DNA of 64,000 bases from Pyrocephalus nanus. Lineage: Eukaryota; Chordata; Aves; Passeriformes; Tyrannidae. Both the position numbers and the translations under genes were made by a program. Below the pieces are notes generated by a model, which saw only the letters and a program-made list of their open reading frames with translations, ran no database searches and was not told where the DNA came from. This document shows positions 1-12,926 of the stretch, in pieces. Numbering within the stretch: position 1 is the first letter of the stretch; the number at the start of each line of letters is the position of its first letter. Where the stretch lies: NCBI GenBank assembly GCA_038380795.1, contig CM076264.1, positions 14,134,001 to 14,198,000 on the forward strand, written 5' to 3'.

Positions 1-1189
1 CCAAATTTCAAACTGACAGAAAGACAGACTGAACTTTGCTGTAAGCATTATAGAGGGCAGAATGCTTGGTGGCCAGCCAGCAGCTGGGTGCTGGCCAGTC
101 AGCAGCATGTTCTCATCTACCCTTTAGTTTATCCCAGCACACACTGAACCTTACAAGTGCTACAGAAGCATACAGGAAGTGTTATTGTATAAATGCACAA
201 CAAAACTGTGGTTCCTGCTCAAAAGGATATATAGTTTCTAAATACCTAGAACTGCAACTCTCCTTTAGGCCACTGCCATGTTTTGATTAGCACTCAAGCT
301 TCCTATGAAAAAAATTTACATTGGAATTTATATCTTTAAATCCCTTTCCTCTTTCTGCTCCATACTATGACAAATCCCATTATAAAAATAATTATGAGGT
401 TCATGTTTTATCAAAAATCATGAACTTAAGTAGGTATCATTTCACACCAGAAGTTGCTTACAAAAAAGGAATCTCCAACACAGACGCAAGGATAGACAAA
501 ACCAGAAAGGCCTTGGTAGCTTTTAGGTGATAATTTGAGTTGCTTTTCTTTCTGAACAAAGAGATGGGATCCATTTTAGGTTGTCTTCTTCCAGTGTCAC
601 ACCTGGGTTTGTGAATTGAGACCTCTACAAACTGTAGAAGGTGCACATGGGCCACCCATCCCACAGAATAATTTTATTCTGGCTATACTCAGGAATTCCC
701 CTAGTAGCAAAAGGAACTACATTTTTATGCAATTAAAATAAACTTGTAAAATGTACACAAAAGAATATGAAATTTCATAAGCAATTTTAACTTTTGCGTT
801 TTTAAACCTTTTTAGTACTTCATTTTGCAATATTAACATTCTCTTTTTTATATCTGAATACAAATTATTTCTGCCTGAAGGCAAACTAATTGGGGAAATT
901 CTGCTTAAACGTGCATATTTCCTCTGCATAGATCCTCATGAATGTATGCTGAGTTTCTCTCAATTATTTATACATTACAGTTTTCAATTAAAAAACACTT
1001 GCCATAAACAATTCAAAATGCAAAATCAACAATCTCTTAGTAAGAATAAAAATAATTTCTTGGCTAACAACAAGAAAATAAACAGTTAAGACTTTTTATG
1101 TTCCAAACCAAAAAGAAGTTATAAACTGTCTTCAGGTTGCTGTTCACCAAACATATCTATTAATTAATACTTAAGCTTCAGAAGCTTGA

Positions 1190-1287
1190 AGCGATTCTGT
1201 GCAACCTGTTCTACATGTACCTGCTTTAGCAGGAGGGTTGGACTAGATGATTTTCAGAGATCCCTTCCAATCCAACCATTCTGTGAA
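1190..1287 (+). mobile_element. CR1 LINE fragment, 3' end
   Basis: The stretch reads as the conserved 3' tail of avian CR1: an ATTCTGTGCAACCTG-like segment, then CTGCTTTAGCAGG, GTTGGACTAGATGA, and TCCCTTCCAATCCAACC followed by ATTCTGTGA. The terminal ATTCTGTGA repeat places the element's 3' end on the right, so it is in plus orientation. Only about 100 bp is present, the usual 5'-truncated state of CR1. Confidence 0.88.
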
Positions 1288-2562
1288 ACGCCAATTAAAC
1301 ATAACCAGAATCTTTCCACCTACTTCTGCAATGCCCTAATTAAAAACATTAATTTCAAGAGTACAGTAAAGTGATTGGTAAAATTCTATACCTTGGTCTT
1401 AATCCAGATTGTGAACACCTGCAAGAATCCTGTGGTGTTTTTTTTTTCCATAATAAATTACTAGAGTCCCTTGCTATGACCAGGCTTTTCAATCAGAAAA
1501 GTTTATATCAAATTCCAACATATGAAATAGACCACATTTTATTCATGATTAAAGATAAAACAATCATAACTTTCTCATAAATTAGGCCCAATTTATTAAC
1601 AAGTTTGGGGTGGGTGCAGAAGGATCAAAAGTGACCAGCTTTGGCATAACACTGGTCTGTTTGAAGACCAGTGGGAGCTTAGCATTGCTTATAATCAAGG
1701 CAGAGCAGCATTAGGGCTAAACACTTAATACTGAACACTTAAAAATGCTTCATTAATTTGCAGAATACAGCAGATTTTTGAAATGTCTAAGCTTATTTTA
1801 GAAAGGACTAAAAGAATTCTTTATCAGGGTCTCCTAGGACTTGCAATCTAAAAACCACACAAAAATGGACAAAATTGGATTTGTGGATTAGCTGTACGTT
1901 ATAGCAATCAGCACTGAAAAATCTAACATTGTTATTTGCTTTGCATTTGGTCCCTTCTCTCACTAGTTCTGCCTGCCTTCAATCTCCTCAGTCTGTAAAA
2001 ATTTCAGATGAAGTATTACCTCCAGTTTCGTTGATCCCTATGTGCCAGCAGAGTATAAATCTGGTGACTAATTCAAAGTCACCGCATTGAGACTAACAGC
2101 ATAATTTTCACAGCTCTGATACCATGACTTAGCACCATTTCAGCACTAGAGTGTTCCAATGTTCCCACACATCCTGGTGCATTGTTTCATTTACTCGTGC
2201 AGGAGAGCAACCATGGCCTCTGAACATCCACCTTTGCTGCCAATGTCTGAAAAGTGACCACAGAGATCCTAAAATCATTTAAGAGTGAGAGGACATATAT
2301 TTATAAGGCTATAGTGATGATGTTTTTGTTGCTTCCTCCGGAGACCTTGATGTCCCTCTTCCTGCTCCACTGTCCCACTGACAGTGTGCCACTAAACTAT
2401 CTTTTTTTAAGGGTGCAAATTAAGGAAAGAACAGTCATGCATCGGTATTAGACAAATATAATCAGATGTGTTAATCAGTCAACTTTAAGCCTCTCTCACA
2501 AATGCAGAATTGCTTGACATTAAGATCAAAATGTTGGCATCTAAAGCACTGGCTATATTTGA

Positions 2563-2622
2563 ATGTATGTGTGCACATATATGCATGTGTATGTAGCCAT
2601 GTACATACATGCACATACATAA
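2563..2622. repeat. TG/CA-TA-rich simple repeat
   Basis: Interrupted alternating purine-pyrimidine tract of TGTATG, CACATA and TACATG units. Many ATGCAT and ACATGT palindromes are visible. No coding signal. Confidence 0.6.
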
Positions 2623-4160
2623 ACATTTATAGAATCTCTGTAGTACTTTCAATGGGTCTTGAGGGCTGCTTTTAGAACAAGTACACTTTTAGATGTCTGT
2701 TTTTATTACGCTTTTCAATAGAAATATATCTAATTTTGTTATAATCTATTTGAAGCAAATAGCCAGCACAATTATTTTTATTCCTTGTTTCCCCCTGGAC
2801 TGCTCTTTTTACTGACATAAACTGTCTGAAACTTTGGGAGGCATATATCTAAGGTGCACATCACTTCATGCCTACAGGTGTTAACCATGTCATACACAAC
2901 AGAAAGCACTCAAATACTGCAGTGATAACTGACACAAACTAGCATTAGCCATTATGTTTATCAGTACACTCAGAATGTTTCTTCTGCAAGATACAGCAGT
3001 GTAAACCTGAAGCTCACAATTAACTTTAGCAGAAAGTACACTATATTAATCTAACTCTCACAAACTATGATTATAAACTTATTCTCTGCACACATTTATA
3101 ATGACTGATATTACTTCTGAAACCACATTCAAAGCACAAAAAGAAAAATATTCTTTAAAATTGATTTTACTTAATGGAGATTCTGTCACAAAGACTGTGC
3201 TTACTTGGATGACAAGTAATGCTGGATTTAATGTGAGAAAATATATTTAATATGTTATTATGTTTTCAAGATGTTCAAAGTGACACCAGCACATTTAAGA
3301 ACTATATGAGAAAAGTAATAAATGAGTAACTCAAGTAAAATAATGAGCAACTGAAGTAATAAACCAACTTATTATCAGCCCTCTGAGGAAAGACAAACTA
3401 TGGAGCGAGCAAAGCTAGTTGAACAGTATCATAAGCTGAACTCTCCTACAATAACCAGTGAATTTGTAAACAGAGACCTTATTTTACAAATGGAGTACTT
3501 TAGGGAAGGGGTTAAAAAACTCATTCTGTGAAGAAATTCCACTAAAATCATGTTTGCTCCAAGCAGAATGTTCCATTTGTGTCTCTAGCAGGCTACTCAG
3601 TTATTATTATTTCCTTTCCCTCCCTGGCAGCTACTAATTGCCTGCATCCAAATATCATGACTGAAGTCCACACCTCAAATATTTAGCTTTGAAGATTAAT
3701 GAACATCAGATTATATCCAGCCTCTAGGACAGGGACCAGGCTGAAAGTCAAGGAACTTTAAATTTGATTACACAAAAATTACCCAGCAAATTTATTGATT
3801 TTCTTCCAAGGCAAACAACAATCTTTACAAGTACATGTTTAACTTTATACTCCCAAGCAATCAGTCCTAAGCATATATAGACAGCTTCCTTTCCCAAGTA
3901 ATGAAAAATACACTATAGGATGAGAGAACTGAAAAGAACTGGTAGGGGATATTTACATCTAAAAGGATGCACACATGTATGTCTGTAAGACTAATTTCAT
4001 TCTTGCAAAATTCACTTATTTTCCTGGCTGCACTATTAATCAAGGCAGTTAACATAGATATGACAATTTAAACCAGGCGAAGTATCTCATAAATGTTAGG
4101 CATCATTCACATACCTACACAGACCTCCATCTATTTATATTGGTAGATGTACATATTCCT

Positions 4161-4237
4161 ATGTGTGTGTGCATATATATATATCTATACACACACACAC
4201 ACATATTAATGCACACACAGATATATAGAGAGATGTG
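4161..4237. repeat. Compound microsatellite (TG)n-(TA)n-(CA)n
   Basis: A TG run, a TA run and a CA run follow one another, with ATATAT/ATAG interruptions to the right. The (TG)n and (CA)n arms are inverted complements around the TA core, so the tract could fold as an imperfect hairpin. Confidence 0.75.
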
Positions 4238-6633
4238 TATCTATTCCTGTATATAACCCCCTAGAAGTGGGCATGTGACTCATTCAGACCACAAATTAGA
4301 TTACAACATCATAGATATCTGAACAGAAAAGGTATATAAAAAGCTGAATCTCTGTGCTAATAAAAAAATAGTATGTTTAAAAGTTTTACTTATAACACCA
4401 TTAACACTCACGCAATTTTATACAATGCCAACCCAATATCTGCCCTTACACTTTTTCTGCAATCAGAACTCACCTTTGAATCAATTTTTCACCCCTGAAA
4501 ATACAAAGTGCATGGAATACATCTGTTATCTTTTTTCCTCAATGGTACCTCAAAGCAAATCCTGCTTACTCTCTCAGCTTCATCATTTTTTCTAACTCTC
4601 CCTCCCTATGGAAAGAAAATATCTGCAACAATAGACGTCACAGATACAGAGGAGTTTTACCCTGGGCAGTGAAAATGCACCTTGCTTTATCTCTTTACTA
4701 AAGTTAATAAGAAGCCTCTCTTCTAGAAGTTTCTAATATTTTACAGCAGGAAAATAAAATTTCCTCTCCTCTGATCATCTCAGTATATTTCATAACTTTA
4801 CTTTATGGGGTTTTGTAATTGGCTTCAAGATATTTAGGTATTCAATAACCTTATCATAAAAGTAGGAAATTTTAAAAATTTTTTTAGGCAGTGGTTGAAG
4901 AACAGTAGTGAGTCACACTCACTATGTGCCTCTGAAGTTACAAGTAGATATGAATATTCGTTTTTCTGCACCTTCTTATAATTTTATTTTTAGTAACAGA
5001 AAGACCAAGAGAAAAGGTTGCAAAAAACCCCCAAGTCAGCAAATTCAATAGTTTTATTCTACTGAGTAAGAGACAGAAAACCTAATTAAGCATTTTTCAC
5101 TCAAAATGAAAATAACTTGGTTGTGACTCAGTGGGCTTTACTATCTTATCTACTGGGAAATTGGATCTAGCTTAAATCCAATTCCTAGAAAAAAACAACA
5201 CTGAAATAAATAAATAATCAATCAGATTATTACCAAGCATTTGGAGAAAACATGATAATACTATAGACAAATACTACAGCCAATGTCAATATATCAAGAG
5301 CGAATGTCATCAAACCAGTCTTCCATTTAAGTTAATAAATTCTTTCTCACTGTCATATAACTCCTGTGTACAGCATTAGGGTAGCATAGTTCATCTGCAA
5401 CTACAGTTAGGTGAGCACAGATTAGTTAGGAAATCCTATATAGACACTATATAGACAGCAGTTTGCTGTCAGCATGGAAAAAAGCTATATGCAGTTTATT
5501 ACTTAGTATTTTCATTAAAGGATCTGAATTACAGGGTAGAAAAACGTTTTCTAAATGTTCAAACGCTACCAAACTAGGAAGAAGGGAAAGCACATTGAAG
5601 GACAGCTTCAGAAATAAAAGCAACCCTGACAATTTCTAGAAACTACCACCAAGACTCAAGGATGCTATTCAGTGCAAAGAGAAATCAACAAATTGCCTTT
5701 AGGCACAACTAACTGGTGATCTCAGAACACAGAACAGGACAGTCAAGTAACAGTTCTTCAGAAAATAATTTAGAGATTACTGAAGGTCATGAACCAAACA
5801 TGAGTATGCAGTTCATGCTGATACATAGAATGTAGATATCATACCTGAAAACACAAATAAAAATGCAGTGTGCAAGAAAAGCAATCCTTCTAGTTTATTG
5901 ATTTTTGGTATGAGTTCAAATTTTAAAACTGAATCCAGGACTGCATATTGCAAGCAAGAAAGTTATGGCAACAGGTCACAGGAAAACTGAGTGAATGATC
6001 AGTAGTCTAGGAAACACATGAGGAAGTATTAAAAAAGGTGTGATGTTTCAGCTCTATGAGAACACGGGTAAAAAACAGGGCAATAACCTTTCAATTAAAA
6101 GAAAACAAAACTAAAAAAGACTGCAGGCTTTATGTTTTATGTCCAGGTTTTTGCTGGGAAATTAGGACATCTTTCAAAACACATCCATTCTGTCAGACAT
6201 TTAGTGGAGTTATACTGCTTCCACAAAATATTTAAATTTCTGTGAATCTTCTTTTGTTTAAGAAAAGCCATTCTGTTTGGGAAACTAGCCACAAGTTGAG
6301 TTCAGAGCTGGAATTGTTTCAACTCACAGTCAAACTTAGAAACAAAAACATAATGACTACATAAATCACATATTTTAAGCAATAGTTAGGCATGCAGTAC
6401 ACTTAGAAATTGGAACTGGAAGACAGGTTTTATTCAATTACTTGAGGCTTACTTATTGCTTGTTTTCCCACAACATGAAAGGATTTTATGCAAACAGAGG
6501 AAAACACCTTTTTTATACTCAGACTGCTATATATACACAAACCCCTGTGCCATGAAAGGTAATGTATGCTTTTAAATACAGAAACAAGGGTCATCGTGAT
6601 ATGAGAAAGTACTATTGTTTACAGTGAGAGCCA

Positions 6634-6808
6634 TTGTTCACTGAAACAGTCTCCCCAGGGATGTGGCAGAGTCCCCATCACTGGAGGTTTTCAAGATGAG
6701 ATTGGATAGGGTGCTAAAATAACCTCATCCAGACTCCCTTTCCAATGAAAGGTTGGATCAGATGATCTTTCAAGGTCCCTTACAGCCTGGGTTGTGCTAT
6801 GATTCTAG
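6634..6808 (+). mobile_element. CR1 LINE fragment, 3' end
   Basis: Contains the CR1 hallmarks CTCCCCAGGGATGTGG, CATCACTGGAGGTTTTCAAGA, TTGGATCAGATGATCTTTCA and AGGTCCCTTACAGCC, ending in CTATGATTCTA, the degenerate 3' repeat of the family. Plus orientation, 5'-truncated, about 175 bp, moderately diverged. Confidence 0.92.
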
Positions 6809-7501
6809 TTACCCCTATTAATATATTTTCTAATTTCAGAAACTTCCAGTTTCTGAAGTACAGACTAAGGGTACAGACGCATGGATGGAGAAATGGAGCT
6901 TGTGGTAAGGTGTAAGTCTGAAGCAAACACCGATGTGACAGTCACATACAAAGAAACAGAGTGTCATTTTCAGTCAAGAGAAAGAACCAGAAAGCAGTTC
7001 TTAAAAAGTACACAAAAATATATACTGTTTATTTAGGTATAAACTGGAAGCAGGATTAAACTGAATTACATCCAAAATACCTCTTAAATCAACCCAGTTT
7101 GTGTAACTACAGATGCCATCCTACTCAAACACCTGTGGCCCAAGGTAGCATTACTGTTCTCTAGTCAAAAAGAAGTAAAAAGAAATCATATCCAACACAA
7201 AGACCCCTTGTACTAAAAAAATGCTCCCTTTAAACTTGTGTTTATATTTCATCTGATGGAGTACTTTCAACTGCAGACAGAATGTCAGAAGAAGTGGGTC
7301 TGTGAATAATTACAGATTTCTTTGCCTTTTTATTCAATGCTCCAAAAATTGAAATTGTGACCGTTGTTTTAAAAATTACTTGAAATTTTGGTTCCAAAAC
7401 AAATTAAAATTGAAATTTTGTGCCCTGGGAAGAAACATAAATTGCCAAATATAGCCATCTCAAGGCTGATGCAACGTAGCTTTATAATCTCAGTGACTTA
7501 C

Positions 7502-7687
7502 CTTGTCCCTCATTGATGAGGCCCATGTTTACATGTGCTTGTGCCTTTCTCTTCCCACCATCAATTTTTACTAATTGAGCAGTGTTAAAGCATTGTTCAT
7601 AAAAGTAATCACTTAACCATTTGTCCTCAGGGTCTTTGAAAGAGCAGGCCAAGCTAAGCTGGTTGTCATACACCTCCTCATAGAGCC
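7502..7687 (-). CDS. TTC29: TTC29 coding exon (residues 134-195)
   Basis: 186-nt exon of the axonemal TPR protein TTC29. The minus strand reads TTTTTAAAG at the acceptor (AG at 7689-7688) and GGACAAG/GTAAGT at the donor, a consensus site. It takes one nucleotide from the previous exon to complete Gly134, encodes 61 further codons, and leaves one G for the next exon. The peptide contains LACSFKDPEDKW, FYEQCFNTAQLVKIDGGK and AHVNMGLINEGQ. This matches the TTC29 region where helix pairs lead into the first recognisable TPR (A-x-A-x-x-N-M-G-L pattern near its end). The two helices before it are rich in aromatic and Leu positions typical of TPR packing. The next exon is not in the window. No frameshift or stop interrupts the frame. 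Open sequence beyond the splice sites on both sides is intronic read-through. Confidence 0.95.
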
Positions 7688-9576
7688 CTTTAAAAACAAA
7701 AATTACAATCAAAATGTTAGATTATCATCAGCCTTCAGAAACCTTGCATGCTATAGATCAATCATATCATGAAAATGAAGATATTTCCACCATTCAAACA
7801 CTGTCAAGTTTTCCTATATGTCCACTCAAAGAAATATAAGAGGAAAATTGTAACTTTACAATTAAAACCACATTTTTGTTCTCATTTCTGTGTGCAAACC
7901 CAAAATTCAGTTTAATACAACACACAAAACCCTGGATAAGATACTGGCTAGTCAGAAGTCAGAGTGAGCTTAAAAAAGCCCACACTCTGCAAACATTAAT
8001 TCTTAGAATTTTAGATGTTCAAAAGCAACAAGAAAGTCTTTGAGTTTTCATGTATGCTCCCATGTTTAGTACCTTACCACAATTAAAAATTAAGGACAAA
8101 TTGAAATTGCACACCTTGCCCTGAAAAAAATGCCACAGTTCACCAAGGTATTGCTCTCAGAACAAATGTGGAAAGGAGGGGAGACTGAAAGTCACGGATC
8201 TTCTCTGTGATTTAAAGTTTAGATCCCACTCTTTATCATCTCAGCCAACTAGATGAATACACATTATTCCAAAAATTTACAAAAACACTGCCAGTCTGAA
8301 GTCTAAGTAGCAGTACAAAATCATCCGCAAATATATTATTCACAATTCAAAATTCCAGAGTGATAGCTTCAACAAAATTAGAGTAATTTTTCTCAGAAAA
8401 GCACCTTCAAAAAAAGAGAAATCCACAAGATTTGAATTATTCCAAAACTTTATTAATTTGTGGTAGAGATCCAAAACTTTCCTGGCAAATCATATCATAC
8501 TGTTTCTCCCTAAGGGGAATTTGAAATATCTATTCCTTACATGATGCTGAAAAATCTATCAGGTAATAAAGTACAGCATGAACTTATATGTGTCACAGCA
8601 AAATTTATCACCGACTAAACTAAATTAATTTTCTTTGCAAACTCTGCTCATGTCACATGTGCAATGGAATAATTAGCTAGAATTCCACTGCAGTTTTGGT
8701 AGGCTACTTAGTGTGTTTGTGGCTATTAAATCAATTTAAGGCAAACAGCCAGTTCTTAAAAGAATTTCTATTTAGTTGGGTAAAGAAGGAGGTAAGAACC
8801 ACAGGTTTTGCAGCAGGTAAGAGACTGTTTGTTTAAGCTGGATATGTGAACAGAACTGCTTTGCTTTTGGGAATTCTCCAATTTGTAAGTTTTGCTCAAC
8901 GAAGAGAGAAAAGGGGGGAAGAAAAAACCAATATTATGTTTGTTGCCTTTTTTTTTTAATTTATCATTTTGCTTTCCTATTTATTTTCTCAGAGTTTTCC
9001 CCTCTATGATGTGATAACCTCATATTTCCTTTTATAGCTCCCATTAAAATATACAAAATTTTGATTTTTGAACCAGTTTGTGTTATATGTATTTCCATTT
9101 CTAGTATTTTAAATAACATCCCTTTCAAGAAATGTTTCACAATCTCTTCACAATCACTAAAGTAGAAATAGCCCAGAAATTAGGTTTAGATTATCATCTC
9201 ATCATTTGTATCTAAGATTTTACATCAAAACATGCCAAAACATCAGCTTAAGTTTAGAAATGTAGCTTTGAGAAGAAATAATTACCAATATATAGACTTC
9301 ATGTATTCCTAATCAGAACATTCTACACAGCAGTGAGTTTTCATGCCTTTTTTCCCCACCTCAAGACTAAAAAAGTACCTCCTGGGTACCTCTTCTTCAG
9401 AACATACAGGAGTGTACATCATATAAAAATTAAACATATAAACATTAGAAATCAAGATGATTGCTGTACAATAGCCTCATAAAAATCTTTGCAAATGATA
9501 CTGAAATGGAAGTAACAAAACTGGGTTGGGCTTAATATACAGATATTTATCTGTATATTATGTGCACGTGCACAGA

Positions 9577-9690
9577 TATATATGCCTATATTTATATATG
9601 TTTATTATAGATATAATAAAGAGAATGATAGATACATATATATACACATATATATACATATATAATGATATATACATGTATATATCACAT
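9577..9690. repeat. AT-rich simple repeat (ATATAC/TATATG)
   Basis: Runs of ATATATAC, TATATG and GATATA units, interrupted in the middle by a short unique segment. The overlapping open frames on both strands translate to Tyr/Ile-rich low-complexity peptides and are artefacts of the repeat. Confidence 0.7.
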
Positions 9691-10511
9691 CTATCAACAT
9701 TATTCATACTTAATCCAACACACAGAACTGCAGCAGCTACTAAGAAGAAAATTACCTCTATTGTAGCTGAAACCAGGACAACATATACAGATAAAAAAGT
9801 TAAGGCATAGTTGGGATTTGTGCAAACTAACCAATTTAGATACAGATACAATTGACCTGGGATCCCTTTACACTCAAGGAAGAAAACCATAGATACTTCT
9901 TGGCTGAAACTCATTCATCTCATCCTGACTTAAACAACTATTGCAACACAAGGGAGTTCATTCAGAGATTATCCCATAAGTAAAGACAGAGGTTCCCATG
10001 ACAATTGCAAGCACACAAGCAAATAACCACATGAAGAGAGAAATACAAAACCTAATTATAACGACTAACAAAAAGATAACAATACATATTACATATAGAT
10101 TACAGCTAAGCGAAAATGATACCAGACAATACATACAAATGGTTGCAATAACAGAGAAAGATAAGAGATAACCGGATTGTCATTGGGGTTAAACACTAGA
10201 TACAGATTTGCTCCTTTGAAGTCTTGGCTACGAAGAATCAAGGCACTAACACAACATAAAATTACGCAAATAACTTCAGGTAGTGCCCTACAAATCCCAG
10301 GAGATGGAAGTGACCTGAGGCAGACTATAGCTACTGCCACAGCTTTGATTGAATGAACTTTAATGTGACCCTCTGATGACTATCCTGCCAGTGAATAACA
10401 ATGAGAAGTGCACAAAGACAACCACTTCTCTCTCATTCTCTTGGACAGTGGCTGACCAGATAAAATAAAGCCCCAAACTCAGACTTTTGAAAATCATATT
10501 GCCTTCTGGAT

Positions 10512-10541
10512 TCAAAGTCTGATTTATCAAAGTCTGATTTA
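10512..10541. repeat. Perfect 15-bp tandem duplication
   Basis: The unit TCAAAGTCTGATTTA occurs twice head to tail with no mismatch (10512-10526 and 10527-10541). Its perfection suggests a recent slippage event. Confidence 0.85.
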
Positions 10542-10840
10542 CCAATCAAGAAATTAACTGAGTTTATTCCGACAGGGGCAAACATAGCACATCAGACTTG
10601 TTAAAAGTGAACTTTTAGCACCTCAGGAGAAGAACATTGGAATATGTAAATACAGTCTCCTCTAAAATCTCCAGGAAGTAGTTTAGACTTTAAAGCTTTG
10701 AACACTGATTTTGTAAAGTTCTCTACAACTGATAATAGAATACATGTAGACAAGTCATATTTATGTATCTGTTGATAAAAAAAATAAAAATTATCTGCAC
10801 CATTTATCAGAGAGGGAACGACAGCACTGGCAAGTGATAC

Positions 10841-10900
10841 TGCATGAACAGAAAGAAAAGTTTGTATCACAGAATGAACACAGAGAAAAGTTTCAATCAC
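10841..10900. repeat. Imperfect 30-bp tandem duplication
   Basis: Two adjacent 30-bp units (10841-10870 and 10871-10900) match at 24 of 30 positions and share ATGAACA, GAAAAGTTT and ATCAC. On the minus strand this appears as a 10-residue periodic repeat in a short open frame (TFLCVHSV then TFLSVHAV), but there is no sign of a gene. Confidence 0.75.
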
Positions 10901-12909
10901 ACAAGCAATTGTAAAACAGTTCCTGCAAGATAAATTCCTGTTTTTAAATCAGAAACAATTAAGAAAGCCCATACAAAAAGGTCCATTGGCTGGATCCCAT
11001 TCATTCTTCAAAAATTACATAAAACACTGGCAACTAAATCCAGGTCTTTCAGAACACTTAAGCCACAGGACTGTGAGAAAGAGGTGAAGAAGGTCCACCC
11101 AAAAATGGCAGCCACACAGAGCAAATGAAACTCTATGGAGCAGATGGTGAAGCCTGTTTGTTAACAGTTTTAGATTGATTTGAAGATCTGAAAACACATC
11201 TTTTTGGCAAATATTCAACAGAGCATTTATTCAGTGCAAAGTTACAAAATTGAAGGAAGTAACATTTCACAAAAAATAAGCAGAAAACAAATTAGAAGTC
11301 ATGCAGTTATGCAGTATTTGTTTTATAACATTTTAATATTTGTATGGTTTTGTAACAGAATATAAATTAGAGAAAAAGGACTCTCTTTTGTTTGATAAGA
11401 ACATTTCAAAGCATTTTTTATTTCCATTGAAAACCCATATATTAAACATATATGGTATTTCTTGCTCTGTATAAGGATCTCTTCAGGTGCACCCCAACTG
11501 CCAAGTAGCATCTTCCCTTATTGTGCAAGCCATAGACCCTGATTAGCCCACTGAACAACATCTTTGTTTGTTCCTAGGCTCTTCTCAGGAACTGTTCCCT
11601 TGGCAAGCAGGGGTGTGCAAGGAGCAGAGGATCACTCAAATCCATGTTTATATGTTCGTTGTGTTCAGTCAGAGAGCTACTAAGTATTGCAGTGCACAGG
11701 GACACTGAGGTGCAGTTTGAGTATGATAACCCCAAGAGAGCTAAAATGAAGGAAAAAAACCATACAGAAGGTCTGCAAGCCATACTGTGGGGTTTAAGTA
11801 CAAGTGCTGCCACATCTGCATGATCTCCTATGTGACAGGATGTAGCAGAAGAAAGGAAAAGAAGCACAACAAAGGTCTTTAGAGAACTGATGAAAACATC
11901 ACAGAGAGATCCTGGCTTGGTGTTTTCCTTGAAGAATAAAAGAAAGAGACAGCTGTCCCATTTTCCATTAACAAGAACTCGCACTCCTTTTTAAAATACG
12001 AGTATTGAAAAGAAATTTTTCAACATCCATTTCCGGCTCAATATTTTCCACTCAAAACCCACCAGTCAGTTATTTGTTCCCAACAATGGCCAGATGGAAA
12101 CTTTTCAACAGCTGTTAACGCTCATCCTCCACTTTAGTTTGTTGGTTTAAGTGAGTATGAGTTGATTATAACTGACCATTCACTCTTGAAGACACATAGA
12201 GGAGTGCCCTAAGGCTCATTAAGTCACTAGGAGTAATTTTTGATGTTAGAATGAGACACTATTAATGCTGGAAGTTTCATTTTTCTTTTGTTGCTTTCTA
12301 TTGTTAGCATGATGACACTATCCAGTTTCAGGCAGAGCCTCTTTCCCAGAGTGTACACAGAGCACACTGATCCCTCTAATTTATGTACTTCTGGGTACAC
12401 AAAGGGAAAATATTTAATGAATGTACAATCTGCACAAAGATGCTAAGGAAATGGTCAGTACAAAATTTTACTAGTAAGAACAAAGCTATCTAATGATAAT
12501 AAGGCAATTAACTGGTAATCTGGGAAGCTAAATGGAGACTCCAAGACACTGGCAATGAAAACACACTACAGACATTTTCCAAGAAACGCTGCTTCCATTG
12601 AAGTCAGTGGTTAATTCCACAACTGGCTGTACTTTGAGATGGCTTGGCTTCTTTCCTGGAGAGAATCACTTCAACTTTTTGTAAGATAATTACAAAAATA
12701 ATAAAATCTACTGGTCTCCAGCAACTGCTGCATTTTTTCCTGTGATAAAATATTAAGTGGGGAACGACAAACCTGCTCAGAAAATAAAACACTGTTCCTT
12801 TCCCCATTTCCCCAAAACCAAACAAAACTATGCCTCATCCAAGCAAATATTTAAAGAAGGTTTGGTATGTTTATACTCTCTCTTTTAATGCATGACCTAT
12901 CTCAATTTC

Positions 12910-12926
12910 TTTTTTTTTTTTTTTTT
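12910..12926. repeat. Poly(T) run, 17 T
   Basis: Uninterrupted T17 on the plus strand, A17 on the TTC29 sense strand. No adjacent retroposed gene body or SINE was recognised. Confidence 0.85.

Larger units (their letters stand above)
1..7501 (-). other. TTC29: TTC29 intron (partial), following the 7.5-kb exon
   Basis: AT-rich intronic DNA from the GT donor at 7501 to the left edge. I looked on the minus strand for the next part of the TPR region (the equivalent of the human segment around AAEHYEAF) and did not find it, so the next exon probably lies outside the window. Contents: two CR1 fragments (about 1190-1287 and 6634-6808), TG/CA and TA simple repeats near 2563-2622 and 4161-4237, and an imperfect tandem repeat of about 20 bp near 3320-3360. 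Nothing else was recognised. Confidence 0.7.

Noticed and set aside
9526..9914. Overlapping plus- and minus-strand open frames of 94 and 118 codons
   Set aside because: Both are produced largely by the ATATAC/TATATG simple repeat and translate to Tyr/Ile-rich low complexity.
11574..11984. 136-codon minus-strand open frame in a TTC29 intron
   Set aside because: Hydrophobic and Ser/Leu-rich but with no recognisable domain, no TTC29 similarity and no convincing splice context.
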